A DNA stretch of 64,000 nucleotides from Halopseudomonas pelagia CL-AP6 (GTDB taxonomy: Bacteria > Pseudomonadota > Gammaproteobacteria > Pseudomonadales > Pseudomonadaceae). The translations under genes were made by a program, and so were the position numbers. Shown piece after piece: positions 34,083 to 45,514 of the stretch; the first letter of the stretch is position 1, and the number at the start of each line of letters is the position of its first letter. The stretch is taken from positions 124,001-188,000 of the forward strand of contig NZ_AROI01000003.1 in the NCBI RefSeq assembly GCF_000410875.1, read 5' to 3'. The notes under the pieces were generated by a model. It saw only the letters and a list, made by a program, of their open reading frames with translations, did not search any database and was not told the DNA's origin.

Positions 34083-34724
34083 TCAGGCTGCGCGCTGATC
34101 TACTGCTGCGGCAAGCAGATCAATCAGCGCCTTGATGCGCGCGTGCTTCATTTTCATCGCCGCTTTGTTGACGATTAGCCGCGAGCTGATGGTAGCAATC
34201 AATTCCTGCGGTTCTAAACCGTTGGCACGTAGCGTGTTGCCGGTATCGACCACATCGATAATCTTGTCGGCCAAGCCCACCAACGGTGCCAGCTCCATGG
34301 AGCCGTACAGTTTGATCACCTCAACCTGACGACCCTGCTCCGCGTAGTAGCGGCGCGCAACATTGACGAACTTGGTCGCCACGCGCAAACGACCGCGAGG
34401 CTCCGGCGTGTTGACCGGGCCGGCGGTCATCAGCCGGCAATTGGCGATTTTCAGGTCCAGCGGTTCATAGAGCCCCTGGCTACCGTACTCCATCAGCACA
34501 TCTTTGCCCGCCACACCCAGATCGGCAGCGCCCAACTCTACGTATGTTGGCACGTCAGTGGCGCGCACGATCAGCAAGCGCACACTGGGATCGGTGGTAT
34601 CGAAAATCAGCTTGCGGCTTTTCTCCAGATCTTCCAACGGCTCGATGCCAGCCTGCTTCAACAGCGGCAAGGTGTCATCCAGAATGCGGCCCTTGGACAG
34701 CGCGATGGTCAGTGTCTCGGTCAT
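34083..34724 (-). CDS. hisG: ATP phosphoribosyltransferase, short form
   Basis: 213 residues, the short HisG that needs HisZ for activity and allosteric control; it makes the first step of histidine synthesis. [20 protein letters not shown] starts the protein, [19 protein letters not shown] and [18 protein letters not shown] (PRPP site) follow. I use the ATG at 34724; an open frame reaches 34811 but adds an unrelated N-terminus overlapping murA. HisZ is not in the window. Confidence 0.96.
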   Translation of the reverse strand: MTETLTIALSKGRILDDTLPLLKQAGIEPLEDLEKSRKLIFDTTDPSVRLLIVRATDVPTYVELGAADLGVAGKDVLMEYGSQGLYEPLDLKIANCRLMTAGPVNTPEPRGRLRVATKFVNVARRYYAEQGRQVEVIKLYGSMELAPLVGLADKIIDVVDTGNTLRANGLEPQELIATISSRLIVNKAAMKMKHARIKALIDLLAAAVDQRAA

Positions 34725-34743
34725 GCGGAGATCCTTGTCTGGT

Positions 34744-36054
<1,311 letters not shown>

Positions 36055-36087
36055 TTAGTGCAACAGCGCCGAGACGCTGCGCAGGTC

Positions 36088-36327
36088 TCAGGGGCGGTTG
36101 GCCCAGGCTTCGCGGGTGAAGAATTTCATCGTTACCGCATGAATGCTGCCGTCAGCAATCTGCTCGTTGAGCAGTGCATAAATCTGTTGCTGCCGCTTCA
36201 CCGGTGACAATGCCGCAAGGCTATCGCTGATCACCAGCAATTGAAAATTGCAGCCTTCACCTTCTACTTCCAACTGGGTATCGGGCAGTTGCGCCTCAAT
36301 CAGCTTCTTGACTTCTACCGCCTGCAT
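36088..36327 (-). CDS. ibaG: BolA-family protein IbaG
   Basis: 79 residues with the BolA fold; the helix-strand pattern and conserved CNFQLLVIS and HAVTMKFFTREAW are seen. IbaG/BolA proteins form iron-sulfur complexes with monothiol glutaredoxins. Upstream of murA and downstream of mlaB, a conserved arrangement. Confidence 0.92.
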   Translation of the reverse strand: MQAVEVKKLIEAQLPDTQLEVEGEGCNFQLLVISDSLAALSPVKRQQQIYALLNEQIADGSIHAVTMKFFTREAWANRP

Positions 36328-36377
36328 AATAATTCCAATATTCCGATGTGGTAATGACGGATGTTTTAACGAGCCTT

Positions 36378-36683
36378 TCAGGCCGCTACGCTAGCCAGCC
36401 AGTCTTCCAGTTCACAGACCCGAGCTATGCTTTGCAGCCCTTCCGGCATGTTAACTACGCGTAATTGATCGCCGCGTGCGGTAACGATACGCGCGGCAAA
36501 CAGAATCAACGAGAGCCCGACGCTGTTGGCGTGACTGACTCCAGACAAATCCAGAGTGACAGCGCCCTGCACCTGCTCCAGGCTTTGCTGCAGCTCCCGG
36601 CGCACGGCCATTGCATTGACAAAATCAAGCTGGCCTTCCAGCGTTATATGACCCGGCTCAACCAGCTTCAGTTGTGCGCTCAA
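36378..36683 (-). CDS. mlaB: STAS-domain protein MlaB
   Basis: 101 residues, a single STAS domain (GAVTLDLSGVSHANSVGLSLI) that binds the MlaF ATPase and supports the assembly of the MlaFEDB phospholipid transporter in the inner membrane. Its start overlaps the mlaC stop by four bases. Last gene of mlaFEDCB. Confidence 0.9.
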   Translation of the reverse strand: MSAQLKLVEPGHITLEGQLDFVNAMAVRRELQQSLEQVQGAVTLDLSGVSHANSVGLSLILFAARIVTARGDQLRVVNMPEGLQSIARVCELEDWLASVAA

Positions 36684-37339
36684 TTCTTCGCCTCTTTATC
36701 GACCTGTTCTTCAACCTGCTCGACGGACTGCGCAACTACGCCACCCCAGCCATCAATCACGGCATCCAGGTTATTGCGGTTGGCCTGCATGGCTTGCGCG
36801 AACTGGTCACGGAACAACAGGCCGATGTTGATGCCTTCAACGATCACATTACGGACTTTCCACTGACCGTCCAGATTCACCATAGTGTAGGTCACCGGGT
36901 ACACATTACCGTTGGAGGAGCGGATTTCCATATCGACACTGGTACGTTCAGCCGACCGTTGACCACGGCCGTTACTGGGCAGCACCTTGATTTGCCCGCT
37001 ATCAAAATCCAGTAGCGCATTGCCGTAAAATTCGACCATGCTGCGCTTGAAGGTGTTGATAAAGCGCTCCATCTGCTCATCGCTGGCTTGACGGCTATAG
37101 CGCACGGTCATGACGCTACGGGCGATACCGTGAAAATCCACAACCGGGTCCAGCACTTCATTGAGACCTTCAATGAAGGCGTCCGTGTCGTCCTTGTAAG
37201 TATCACGATTGGCGTCCAAGACGGTCATGACCCGGCTGGAGGTATCTTCCACAATTTCTTGCGGCGTAGCCGCATTTGCCTGAGCCAGCAGCGGAATGCT
37301 CAGGCTTACGGCCAGTAATAGGTTGGTCAGTAAACGCAT
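36680..37339 (-). CDS. mlaC: Periplasmic phospholipid-binding protein MlaC
   Basis: 219 residues. A Sec signal (MRLLTNLLLAVSLSIPLLAQ) precedes the MlaC/Ttg2D fold, with FHGIARSVM and the long RFINTFKRSMVEFYGNALLDF helix region. It shuttles phospholipid between the inner-membrane MlaFEDB complex and the outer membrane. The start at 37339 is set by the signal peptide; an open frame extends to 37393. Confidence 0.93.
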   Translation of the reverse strand: MRLLTNLLLAVSLSIPLLAQANAATPQEIVEDTSSRVMTVLDANRDTYKDDTDAFIEGLNEVLDPVVDFHGIARSVMTVRYSRQASDEQMERFINTFKRSMVEFYGNALLDFDSGQIKVLPSNGRGQRSAERTSVDMEIRSSNGNVYPVTYTMVNLDGQWKVRNVIVEGINIGLLFRDQFAQAMQANRNNLDAVIDGWGGVVAQSVEQVEEQVDKEAKN

Positions 37340-37352
37340 GGTAAATCTCCGA

Positions 37353-37817
37353 TTAATCTTCTTTGCTGACGGTATTGAGCAGGAAACGTCCAATCAGTTC
37401 CTCAAGTACCAGGGCTGACTGGGTATCATAAATTTGATCTCCCTCTGCCAACATGGTTTCTTCACCGCCTACGCTGATACCTACATATTTTTCACCGAGC
37501 AGACCGGCTGTTAAAATGGATGCCGTACTGTCCGATGGCAGGGTATTGATGTTGCCATTAATGGCCATCTCAACCTTGCCGGTGTAACGATTCTTGTCAA
37601 ATTCGATGCCCGTGACCTGACCGATAGTGACCCCCGCCATAGTGACCTTGGCGCGGGGCGTCAGGCCCGCCACGTTGTCAAAATGAGCATAGACTTTGTA
37701 GCTGTCTGCCGACGCGCTCATGGTCAGTCCGCTGACGCGCAGCGCCAGCACCAGTAGCGCCAGGATGCCGATCAGAATGAACAGACCAACAGTTAATTCA
37801 AGAGTACGGGTACGCAT
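37353..37817 (-). CDS. mlaD: MCE-domain protein MlaD
   Basis: 154 residues: one N-terminal membrane helix (ELTVGLFILIGILALLVLAL) and one MCE domain (YKVYAHFDNVAGLTPRAKVTMAGV), which forms a hexameric lipid channel in the periplasm. SILTAGLLGEKYVGIS is a family signature. Member of the mla operon. Confidence 0.94.
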   Translation of the reverse strand: MRTRTLELTVGLFILIGILALLVLALRVSGLTMSASADSYKVYAHFDNVAGLTPRAKVTMAGVTIGQVTGIEFDKNRYTGKVEMAINGNINTLPSDSTASILTAGLLGEKYVGISVGGEETMLAEGDQIYDTQSALVLEELIGRFLLNTVSKED

Positions 37818-37836
37818 GTTCGGTTTCCTTGGCTGA

Positions 37837-38619
37837 TCAGAACATCAACGCTGTAAGAATGAAATCCAGGCCGAGAACAGCCAGTGACGCATAGACTACG
37901 GTGCGCGTTGTCGCACGACTGATACCCTCGGACGTCGGTTCACAGTCATAACCCTGGAATACCGCAATCCAGGTCACCACAAAGGCGAACACTACGGCCT
38001 TGATCAGGCCGTTGAGCACATCGTCAGAAAAGGTGACCGAGTTCTGCATGTTGGCCCAGTAGGAGCCGGAATACACTCCCAGCCAATCCACGGCAACCAT
38101 CGCGCCACCCCAGATACCGACCACGCAGAAAATCATTGCCAGCAGCGGCATAGAGATAAACCCTGCCCACAAGCGCGGCGCAATCACGTACTTGAGCGGA
38201 TCCACGCCAATCATTTCCAGACTCGATAGCTGCTCAGTCGCTTTCATCAAGCCGATTTCGGCAGTCAGTGCCGAGCCCGCACGGCCGGCAAACAGCAGTG
38301 CGGTGACCACCGGGCCGAGTTCACGCAGCAATGTCAGAGCGACCATCTGCCCGACCGCCTGTTCCGAGCCGTAGGTACTGAGAATATTGAAGCCCTGCAG
38401 GGCGAGCACCATACCAATAAACAGCCCGGACACAATAATAATCGCTAGTGACAGCACGCCAACCGCATATAACTGTTTGAGCAACAGCGCCCAACCACTG
38501 CCGAAATTCGAGCGGCCGCACAGCGCCTGGAACAGGAATACACCTGAGCGACCCAATGCCTCCAGCACGCCAAGTCCTGAGGCACCCATCATAGCCAATC
38601 TGTCAGTCAGGGCTTTCAT
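37837..38619 (-). CDS. mlaE: Phospholipid ABC transporter permease MlaE
   Basis: A 260-residue permease with five to six membrane helices and the conserved [30 protein letters not shown] loop (here [20 protein letters not shown]), and [17 protein letters not shown]. It overlaps mlaF by four bases. Confidence 0.95.
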   Translation of the reverse strand: MKALTDRLAMMGASGLGVLEALGRSGVFLFQALCGRSNFGSGWALLLKQLYAVGVLSLAIIIVSGLFIGMVLALQGFNILSTYGSEQAVGQMVALTLLRELGPVVTALLFAGRAGSALTAEIGLMKATEQLSSLEMIGVDPLKYVIAPRLWAGFISMPLLAMIFCVVGIWGGAMVAVDWLGVYSGSYWANMQNSVTFSDDVLNGLIKAVVFAFVVTWIAVFQGYDCEPTSEGISRATTRTVVYASLAVLGLDFILTALMF

Positions 38620-39434
38620 AATTGTCCTTTCCCCCCGATCAGATCATCCATAAAGCCCGGTGCTGGGTAATGGAAAGGTACCGGGCCGTCGGGCTCGCCG
38701 AGCATGAACTGTCGGATACGCGGATTGTCCGAATGCATCAAGTCATCCGGCTTACCGTGGCCCAGCACTTGGCCATCGCCCACTACATATAAATAGTCGG
38801 CAATACTCGCGGTCTCGGCCAGATCATGTGACACCACAATACTGGTCAAGCCCAACGCATCGTTGAGCAAACGGATCAGCCGCACCAGCACGCCCATGGA
38901 AATAGGGTCCTGACCGACGAAAGGTTCGTCATACATCATCAGTTCGGGATCCAGCGCGATAGCTCGTGCTAGCGCCACCCGGCGCTTCATGCCGCCAGAC
39001 AACTCGTCTGGCATAAGCGCATGGGCGCCCCGCAGACCTACCGCCTGCAGTTTGAGCAACACGATATCGCGGACCATGTCTTCACTCAGGTCGGTATGCA
39101 CGCGCAATGGAAAGGCGACATTCTCGAATACCGATAGATCAGTGAACAACGCGCCACTCTGAAACAGCATACCCATATGCTGGCGCGCATCGAACAGCTC
39201 CTCACGCTTGAGCTGCGGAATATTTTGACCATTGACCAACACTTCACCGCTATCCGGGCGCAACTGAGCACCGATCAGCCGTAGCAGCGTGGTCTTGCCG
39301 CAGCCACTGGGACCCATGATGCCGGTCACTTTTCCGCGCGGGATGCGAATGTCGACCCCATCGAAAATGAGGCGTCCATCACGCCTGAACGTGACCTTTT
39401 TCAGGTCAACTATATAGTCTGAAGAGTCGGTCAT
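38616..39434 (-). CDS. mlaF: Phospholipid ABC transporter ATPase MlaF
   Basis: 272 residues. Walker [12 protein letters not shown], signature [19 protein letters not shown] and Walker [14 protein letters not shown] are complete. Powers lipid movement by MlaFEDB. The start at 39434 gives [14 protein letters not shown]; the longer frame to 39533 runs into the promoter. First gene of the mla operon, with a good promoter at 39490-39518. Confidence 0.95.
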   Translation of the reverse strand: MTDSSDYIVDLKKVTFRRDGRLIFDGVDIRIPRGKVTGIMGPSGCGKTTLLRLIGAQLRPDSGEVLVNGQNIPQLKREELFDARQHMGMLFQSGALFTDLSVFENVAFPLRVHTDLSEDMVRDIVLLKLQAVGLRGAHALMPDELSGGMKRRVALARAIALDPELMMYDEPFVGQDPISMGVLVRLIRLLNDALGLTSIVVSHDLAETASIADYLYVVGDGQVLGHGKPDDLMHSDNPRIRQFMLGEPDGPVPFHYPAPGFMDDLIGGKGQL

Positions 39435-39489
39435 AAATGCATCGGGCTTCTCGGAGCTGCCATAACGTGGCGGGCAATTTGGACGCGCT

Positions 39490-39518
39490 AATATACCAGT
39501 TTGCGCTTGGCAGCCCAA
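39490..39518 (-). promoter_or_regulatory. mla operon promoter
   Basis: Minus-strand TTGGGC (39513-39518) and TATATT (39490-39495) with an ideal 17-base spacer, 56 bases before the mlaF ATG. Confidence 0.6.
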
Positions 39519-39640
39519 GTAACCGGAAAACAATTAGCGCTCTGAGCAATATCTACTCATCAAATTCCGGGGCCTGCGCTACTGCATTGGAACGCTCCGG
39601 CGCCGCCGGACTCCAAGCTGAACGCCGACCTGTCCACGGC

Positions 39641-39662
39641 AACTCACCCTCATTGGTGAGTT
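39641..39662. promoter_or_regulatory. Dyad upstream of kdsD
   Basis: AACTCACC-CTCATT-GGTGAGTT, a perfect 8-base inverted repeat in the mlaF-kdsD divergent gap, about 55 bases before the kdsD ATG, with TATACT following at 39680-39685. Candidate operator; binding protein unknown. Confidence 0.4.
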
Positions 39663-39715
39663 GGATGGCACAAGGCGCTATACTAAGCGGCCCGACCATT
39701 ACCTCAAGATACTTC

Positions 39716-40687
39716 ATGCCTGATTTCAACTACACAGCCTCTGCCCGGCGCACCATCGAAATGGAGCGCGACGCCGTCAACAGCTTGCTGGAGCGGCTTG
39801 ACCAGGACTTCACCGCCGCCTGCAACGCGTTAATGGCCTGCACCGGACGGGTAGTGGTGACCGGGATGGGAAAATCGGGACATGTCGGCAAAAAAATCGC
39901 CGCTACGCTAGCGAGCACCGGTACACCGGCGTTTTTTGTCCATCCTGGCGAGGCGAGCCATGGCGATATGGGTATGATCACCCGTCAGGATGTCGTCATT
40001 GCCCTATCCAATTCTGGCAATACGGCTGAAGTAGTTACCCTGCTGCCCCTACTGAAGCGCCTGGGCATTCCGCTGATCAGTATTACCGGCAATCCTGAGT
40101 CCATCATGGCCCGCGCGGCGCTGGCCAACCTGCACACGGGTGTAGAGCAAGAAGCCTGCCCGCTGAATCTGGCGCCCACTTCCAGCACCACGACCGCCTT
40201 GGTCATGGGCGATGCCCTGGCGATTGCCCTGCTTGAAGCCCGCGGCTTCAGCGCCGAGGACTTTGCCTTTTCACATCCCGGCGGCACCCTGGGTAGACGC
40301 CTGCTGCTGCTGGTCGATGACATCATGCATGGCGGCGACAGCATGCCGCTGGTCACGCCAGACACTTCTCTGCGCGATGCGCTGCTGGAAATGACGCGCA
40401 AAGGTTTAGGCCTCACTGGCATCACCGATGACCAAGGTCTATTAGCCGGGATCTTTACCGACGGCGATTTGCGCCGCACACTAGACCAGAGCATCGACAT
40501 CCGCAGCGCCGGCATTGCCGAGGTGATGACGCGCAACTGTAAGACGGTGCAACAGGGCATACTCGCCGCCGAAGCACTGAAAGTGATGGAAGACGCCAAG
40601 ATCAGCGGTCTTTTCGTTGTCGACGCACAACACCGCCCGGTGGGCGCACTCAATATGCACGATCTTCTGCGCGCAGGGGTGGTATGA
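39716..40687 (+). CDS. kdsD: Arabinose-5-phosphate isomerase
   Basis: 323 residues converting ribulose 5-phosphate to arabinose 5-phosphate for KDO synthesis. An SIS domain (VVTGMGKSGHVGKKIAATLASTG, IALSNSGNTAEV) is followed by two CBS domains (DIMHGGDSMPLV and VMTRNCKTV). Start at 39716 yields MPDFNYTASARRTIEME; the upstream open frame is not protein-like. First gene of kdsD-kdsC-lptC-lptA-lptB. Confidence 0.95.
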   Translation: MPDFNYTASARRTIEMERDAVNSLLERLDQDFTAACNALMACTGRVVVTGMGKSGHVGKKIAATLASTGTPAFFVHPGEASHGDMGMITRQDVVIALSNSGNTAEVVTLLPLLKRLGIPLISITGNPESIMARAALANLHTGVEQEACPLNLAPTSSTTTALVMGDALAIALLEARGFSAEDFAFSHPGGTLGRRLLLLVDDIMHGGDSMPLVTPDTSLRDALLEMTRKGLGLTGITDDQGLLAGIFTDGDLRRTLDQSIDIRSAGIAEVMTRNCKTVQQGILAAEALKVMEDAKISGLFVVDAQHRPVGALNMHDLLRAGVV

Positions 40688-41217
40688 GCCAAATGGACCA
40701 GCAAATGCTTCGGCGTGCCAGCGTCATTCGCTTGGCGATATTCGACGTCGATGGCGTACTGACCGATGGTCGGCTGTATTTCATGCCGGACGGCACCGAA
40801 TTCAAATCCTTCAATACCCTGGACGGGCATGGCATCAAGATGCTTATGGCCTCCGGCGTTGAAGTCGCCATTATCAGTGGCCGCTCGTCGCCCTTAGTGG
40901 AAAAACGCGCGGCCAATCTGGGTATCCGCCATCTTATCCAAGGCCGCGAAGACAAGCTCAATGCCCTGGCAGAACTGCGTAACATTCTGGATGTCGAGCT
41001 CGATCAAATCGCTTTTCTCGGCGATGACCTGCCCGATCTACCGGTCATGCGTCGCGTTGGCCTGGGGATAGCGGTGGCTAATGCTGACAGCTTTGTGCGT
41101 GAGCATGCCCACGGTATTACCCGGGCCTCTGGCGGAGCGGGTGCAGCACGCGAATTCTGCGAGCTGATCATGTTTGCCCAAGGCACTCTGGAAGCGGCCA
41201 GGGCGGCGTACCTGTAA
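40684..41217 (+). CDS. kdsC: KDO-8-phosphate phosphatase
   Basis: A 177-residue C0-type HAD phosphatase. Motif I FDVDGVLTDG, motif II IISGRSS, and motif IV FLGDDLPDLPVM are all present. Removes phosphate from KDO-8-P. Overlaps kdsD by four bases and its stop overlaps the lptC start. Confidence 0.96.
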   Translation: MSQMDQQMLRRASVIRLAIFDVDGVLTDGRLYFMPDGTEFKSFNTLDGHGIKMLMASGVEVAIISGRSSPLVEKRAANLGIRHLIQGREDKLNALAELRNILDVELDQIAFLGDDLPDLPVMRRVGLGIAVANADSFVREHAHGITRASGGAGAAREFCELIMFAQGTLEAARAAYL

Positions 41218-41804
41218 TGGCCGGCCTTCCAAACATCCCCCGCTATCTGCTCACTGCGCTACTGGTGGGTTTGACTGTGGTCATCGGCGTATCGGTCGGC
41301 TACTTCAATATTCGCCCCGCCAGCTTTGATGGAAATCTGCGCATCAGCGATCCAGACCAGCCTGATTTCTTCATGGAAAACAATCGCATACGCATGCTCA
41401 ACGAACAAGGCACGCCAGCCTACGAGCTGACCAGCCTCAGGGCCACCCACCAAAGCAGTGATGACGCCACGGTGATGGAAAAGCCCCGCCTGATGTTTTA
41501 CCGGGGAGAGGCGGCAGAGCCTTGGCTGCTCGAAGCAGATCATGGCGTCATCACTGAAAATGGTGACCGCGTCGAGCTGACCCAGAACGTTCTACTGCAA
41601 AGTCAGGATCCTGCCCAGCCCAGCCGGCGCATGACCACCGAAGCATTGACCCTTTTTCCTGCTCGGGATTATGCCGAAACCGCACAAAGCGTTAGAATTG
41701 AGGATGCCGACAACGTGACTACTGCCGTCGGCATGCAAGTTTATCTTAACGACGGCCGCCTCGAGCTGCTGTCCACCGTAAGGGGCCACCATGAGGTTCG
41801 TTAA
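41217..41804 (+). CDS. lptC: LPS export protein LptC
   Basis: 195 residues: one N-terminal membrane helix (YLLTALLVGLTVVIGVSVGY) and a periplasmic beta-jellyroll with DYAETAQSVRIEDADNVTTA near the end. It links the LptB2FG transporter to LptA. Confidence 0.92.
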   Translation: MAGLPNIPRYLLTALLVGLTVVIGVSVGYFNIRPASFDGNLRISDPDQPDFFMENNRIRMLNEQGTPAYELTSLRATHQSSDDATVMEKPRLMFYRGEAAEPWLLEADHGVITENGDRVELTQNVLLQSQDPAQPSRRMTTEALTLFPARDYAETAQSVRIEDADNVTTAVGMQVYLNDGRLELLSTVRGHHEVR

Positions 41805-42324
41805 ATCCCTGGGCTTAGCTGCCCTGGTACTGGGGCTTGCTGTGTCTGCGACAGGTTTCGCTGCGGACCGCGACCAGCCCATCCGTATTCAGGCCAACAG
41901 CGCCACGCTGGATGACCGCAGCAACACCGCAGTCTATAACGGCGACGTGATCATTACCCAGGGCAGCATGCGCCTGACCGGCAACCGCGTAACGCTGAAT
42001 ACTGATGCTGAAGGGGCCGTCAGCAAAATTGTCAGCCAGGGCACACCCGCCACCTACAAGCAGACACCTGCGGACGGCTCTCCGGTCGACGCGCGCGGCC
42101 AGACGATCGAGTACCACGCTGATGAAGACCGCGTGGTATTGATCGAGAAGGCCTTTTTGGAACAGCAAGGCAACACCTTTCAGGGCGAGTACATCAGCTA
42201 CGACATCAACCGCCAGGTAGTCGACGCGGGTCGCGCGGCCAGCGCCGGCGGGACCGGCGCGCAGCAAGACCGGATAGAAATCCTGATTCAACCACGCAAG
42301 CGCAGTGAACCGGCCACGCCATGA
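41791..42324 (+). CDS. lptA: LPS periplasmic bridge protein LptA
   Basis: 177 residues with a Sec signal ([20 protein letters not shown]) and an OstA-like beta-jellyroll ([20 protein letters not shown]). Polymerises into the periplasmic bridge that carries LPS. Overlaps lptC by 14 bases and lptB by four. Confidence 0.94.
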   Translation: MRFVKSLGLAALVLGLAVSATGFAADRDQPIRIQANSATLDDRSNTAVYNGDVIITQGSMRLTGNRVTLNTDAEGAVSKIVSQGTPATYKQTPADGSPVDARGQTIEYHADEDRVVLIEKAFLEQQGNTFQGEYISYDINRQVVDAGRAASAGGTGAQQDRIEILIQPRKRSEPATP

Positions 42325-43046
42325 CCACACTAGAAGCGCGCCACCTGGCCAAGGCCTACAAATCTCGCAAGGTCGTGCGCGATGTGTCGGTCTCTATCAA
42401 CAGCGGCGAGATAGTCGGCCTGCTCGGCCCTAACGGCGCGGGCAAAACGACCTGTTTCTACATGATCGTCGGTCTGGTCAAAGCTGACGAGGGCACTATT
42501 CTGGTCAACGGCGTGGATGTCACCAAGCTGCCCATGCACGGCCGGGCACGCCAGGGTATCGGCTACCTGCCGCAGGAAGCCTCAATCTTCCGCAAGCTCA
42601 GTGTGGCTGACAACATCATGGCTATTCTGCAAACGCGCAAGGACCTGGATAAACAAGGCCGCGCCGAGGCGCTGGAGTCGCTGCTGCGCGAGTTTCATAT
42701 CCATCATCTGGCCGGCAGCCTCGGCATGAGCCTCTCCGGCGGTGAGCGGCGCCGCGCCGAGATTGCCCGAGCACTGGCCACTGAGCCCAAATTCATTTTG
42801 CTTGATGAGCCCTTTGCCGGCGTGGATCCCATTTCCGTCAATGACATCAAGCAAATCATCAAGCATCTGAAAAGCAAGGGTATTGGTGTATTGATCACGG
42901 ACCATAACGTGCGTGAAACATTGGATATCTGCGATAAGGCCTACATTGTCAATGACGGGCACATCATTGCCGAAGGTGATGCCGAAACCGTTCTGGCCAA
43001 CCAGACAGTCAAGGACGTTTATCTTGGCCACGCCTTCCGCCTGTGA
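42321..43046 (+). CDS. lptB: LPS export ABC transporter ATPase LptB
   Basis: 241 residues. Walker [12 protein letters not shown], the LptB-specific [14 protein letters not shown], signature [16 protein letters not shown] and Walker [14 protein letters not shown] are intact. Energises LPS extraction from the inner membrane with LptFG. Confidence 0.97.
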   Translation: MTTLEARHLAKAYKSRKVVRDVSVSINSGEIVGLLGPNGAGKTTCFYMIVGLVKADEGTILVNGVDVTKLPMHGRARQGIGYLPQEASIFRKLSVADNIMAILQTRKDLDKQGRAEALESLLREFHIHHLAGSLGMSLSGGERRRAEIARALATEPKFILLDEPFAGVDPISVNDIKQIIKHLKSKGIGVLITDHNVRETLDICDKAYIVNDGHIIAEGDAETVLANQTVKDVYLGHAFRL

Positions 43047-43129
43047 ATCTGCCAGGAATTCAGGCATGCTAAAATCCTGCCAATCAGCGGCATCGAATCA
43101 ACTTTGCGCATAAGGTAATACGCCCAGAC

Positions 43130-44629
43130 ATGAAACCCTCGCTCGTCCTCAAGATGGGTCAGCAACTGACGATGACGCCGCAGTTGCAGCAAGCCATCCG
43201 ACTGTTGCAGCTATCCAGCCTGGACCTCCAACAAGAGGTGCAGGAAGCACTGGAAGCCAATCCCATGCTGGAAATGGCTGACGACGGTGACGATGACTAT
43301 CCCCCAAACCAAGCAAATGGCGCGGACAAGGATGACGCCCCGGCGGTCACCCTGCCCGAGCCAGTGGCAATGGACGCCATCGAGCAACACAGTCAGGCGG
43401 AGGAAGAAGGCAATTGGAACGAACAAATTCCCAGCGAACTTCCGGTCGACACGCAATGGGACGACGTCTACCAGACGTCGGCCAGCTCGCTACCCAGCCA
43501 GGATGACGATGAATGGGACTTTACCGCGCGTACCGGCTCGGGAGAGACCTTGCAGAGCCACCTGGAATGGCAGCTCAACCTGATCCCATTGTCTGAAACT
43601 GACCAATTGATTGCCCTGTCACTGATCGATGCAATCAATGCTGACGGTTACCTGGATGAATCTCTGGAAGAGATCCTCGCCTCGCTTGATCCGGAGCTCG
43701 AAGTCGAGCTGGACGAAGTAGAAATGGTCTTGCACCGGATCCAGCAATTCGAGCCAGTAGGCGTAGGCGCACGCAACCTGAGTGAATGCCTCAGCCTGCA
43801 GCTGCGCCAACTGCCGAAAGACACGCCGATGCTTGAGCAGGCTCAGAAGATCGTCAAGGATCACCTGGAGCTACTGGGTAGCCGCGACTTTACGCAACTG
43901 ATGCGTCGCACGCGCTTGAAAGAAGACCAGCTTAGCCGTGCGATCAGCCTTATCCAGACATTGAACCCTCGGCCAGGTTCGGAGATTGCCTCAGGCGAGC
44001 CTGAATACGTCATACCTGATGTTATTGTGCACCGTGATAACAAACGCTGGATTGTCGAACTGAATCAGGAATCAGTACCCAAGGTACGGGTCAATAATCA
44101 TTATGCGTCCATGGTCCGCCGGGCGGATTCGAGCCAGGACAATACCTACCTGCGCAATCACCTGCAGGAAGCTCGCTGGTTTATCAAGAGCCTGCAGAGT
44201 CGTAACGAGACGCTGATGAAAGTGGCCACGCAGATCGTCGAGCACCAGCGCGGCTTTCTCGAACACGGCGAAGAGGCAATGAAGCCTCTGGTGCTGCACG
44301 ATATCGCCGAAGCAGTAGGGATGCACGAGTCTACTATTTCGCGTGTGACAACCCAGAAATACATGCACACCCCGCGGGGAATCTTCGAGCTGAAGTACTT
44401 CTTCTCCAGCCATGTCGGCACCTCCGACGGCGGCGAGTTTTCCTCAACCGCCATTCGTGCGCTGATCAAAAAGCTGGTTGCTGCAGAAAACCCGAAGAAA
44501 CCATTGAGCGACAGCAAGATCGCTGGTTTACTGGAAGAACAGGGCATTGATGTCGCCCGCAGAACCATTGCCAAATACCGCGAGTCGCTCAGCATAGCGC
44601 CTTCGAGCGAACGCAAACGGCTTATCTAG
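43130..44629 (+). CDS. rpoN: RNA polymerase sigma-54 factor
   Basis: 499 residues. Region I is Gln/Leu-rich ([20 protein letters not shown]), region II acidic (about 50-130), region III carries the core-binding and HTH parts ([20 protein letters not shown]), and the C-terminal RpoN box reads [12 protein letters not shown], which reads the -24 element. Conserved neighbour of lptB and of hpf-ptsN. Confidence 0.98.
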   Translation: MKPSLVLKMGQQLTMTPQLQQAIRLLQLSSLDLQQEVQEALEANPMLEMADDGDDDYPPNQANGADKDDAPAVTLPEPVAMDAIEQHSQAEEEGNWNEQIPSELPVDTQWDDVYQTSASSLPSQDDDEWDFTARTGSGETLQSHLEWQLNLIPLSETDQLIALSLIDAINADGYLDESLEEILASLDPELEVELDEVEMVLHRIQQFEPVGVGARNLSECLSLQLRQLPKDTPMLEQAQKIVKDHLELLGSRDFTQLMRRTRLKEDQLSRAISLIQTLNPRPGSEIASGEPEYVIPDVIVHRDNKRWIVELNQESVPKVRVNNHYASMVRRADSSQDNTYLRNHLQEARWFIKSLQSRNETLMKVATQIVEHQRGFLEHGEEAMKPLVLHDIAEAVGMHESTISRVTTQKYMHTPRGIFELKYFFSSHVGTSDGGEFSSTAIRALIKKLVAAENPKKPLSDSKIAGLLEEQGIDVARRTIAKYRESLSIAPSSERKRLI

Positions 44630-44723
44630 CCGGCCCGGGACTACGAATAGAGTAAAAGCAGGCGGCACACCATGGGGCGTCGACTTGGCACCCCGTTATT
44701 TGAAGCCAATCAGGAGAAGTCGT

Positions 44724-45032
44724 ATGCAACTGAACCTCAGTGGTCATCAATTAGACATCACCGATGCAATGCGCGATTACGTTAACGAGAAAATGTCCCG
44801 TCTCGAACGGCACTTCGACAAGATAACCAACGTACAAGTAACGCTGGAAGTGGAAAAACTCCGACAGAAAGCCGAAGCAACCCTGCATGTTGCTGGCGGC
44901 GAAGTGGTTGCCAATGCCGAACATACTGACATGTACGCAGCTATCGACTTGCTGACCGACAAACTTGATCGACAACTGATCAAGTTCAAGGAAAAGACCC
45001 TTAATCGCCAACAGGGCGTCAACGACCGCTAA
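44724..45032 (+). CDS. hpf: Ribosome hibernation promoting factor, short form
   Basis: 102 residues from the ATG at 44724, preceded by AGGAG. MQLNLSGHQLDITDAMRDYV and EATLHVAGGEVVANAEHTDMY are typical of HPF/RaiA. The short form drives 100S ribosome dimers in stationary phase. Downstream of rpoN. Confidence 0.95.
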   Translation: MQLNLSGHQLDITDAMRDYVNEKMSRLERHFDKITNVQVTLEVEKLRQKAEATLHVAGGEVVANAEHTDMYAAIDLLTDKLDRQLIKFKEKTLNRQQGVNDR

Positions 45033-45052
45033 GGTAGACACTGCGCATCATT

Positions 45053-45511
45053 ATGCAAATTGATCATATACTGACCCCCGAGCGCACCTTTGCTGGTGTG
45101 CAAGGGGTTTCAAAAAAGCGCGTCCTGGAGCTGATTGGCAAGCTGGTTGCCCAGCATAGCCATCTTGATCCAGACAGCATCTACGAAAGCCTGATTGCCA
45201 GAGAGAAACTGGGCTCCACTGGCTTCGGAAATGGTATTGCCATTCCCCATTGCCGGCTGGAGGGTTGCCACAAGGCCGTCGGCGCATTACTGCAACTAGA
45301 CTCCAAGATCGACTATGACGCGCTCGATGGCGAGCCGGTTGACTTGATTTTCGTATTGCTGGTGCCCCAGGAAGCCACTGAACAACATCTGCAGATTCTC
45401 AAAATGCTGGCCAGCAAACTGGATCAAGCCAGTCTGCGCGAAGCCCTGCGCAATGCGCCAGACGCTGAGAGTCTTTACAAGATCATGACCGCTGACGATA
45501 GCGGGAGCTGA
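45053..45511 (+). CDS. ptsN: PTS(Ntr) regulatory enzyme IIA
   Basis: 152 residues of the EIIA-Ntr fold with the phosphorylatable histidine in GNGIAIPHCRLEG (about residue 66). Acts in a regulatory phosphorelay with NPr and EI-Ntr, linking nitrogen, carbon and potassium control. Between hpf and rapZ. Confidence 0.95.
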   Translation: MQIDHILTPERTFAGVQGVSKKRVLELIGKLVAQHSHLDPDSIYESLIAREKLGSTGFGNGIAIPHCRLEGCHKAVGALLQLDSKIDYDALDGEPVDLIFVLLVPQEATEQHLQILKMLASKLDQASLREALRNAPDAESLYKIMTADDSGS

Positions 45512-45514
45512 CCT

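Noticed and set aside
44672-44723. Possible sigma-54 promoter before hpf (TTGGCAC)
   Set aside because: The -12 GC is missing at the needed spacing, so only half of the element is present.
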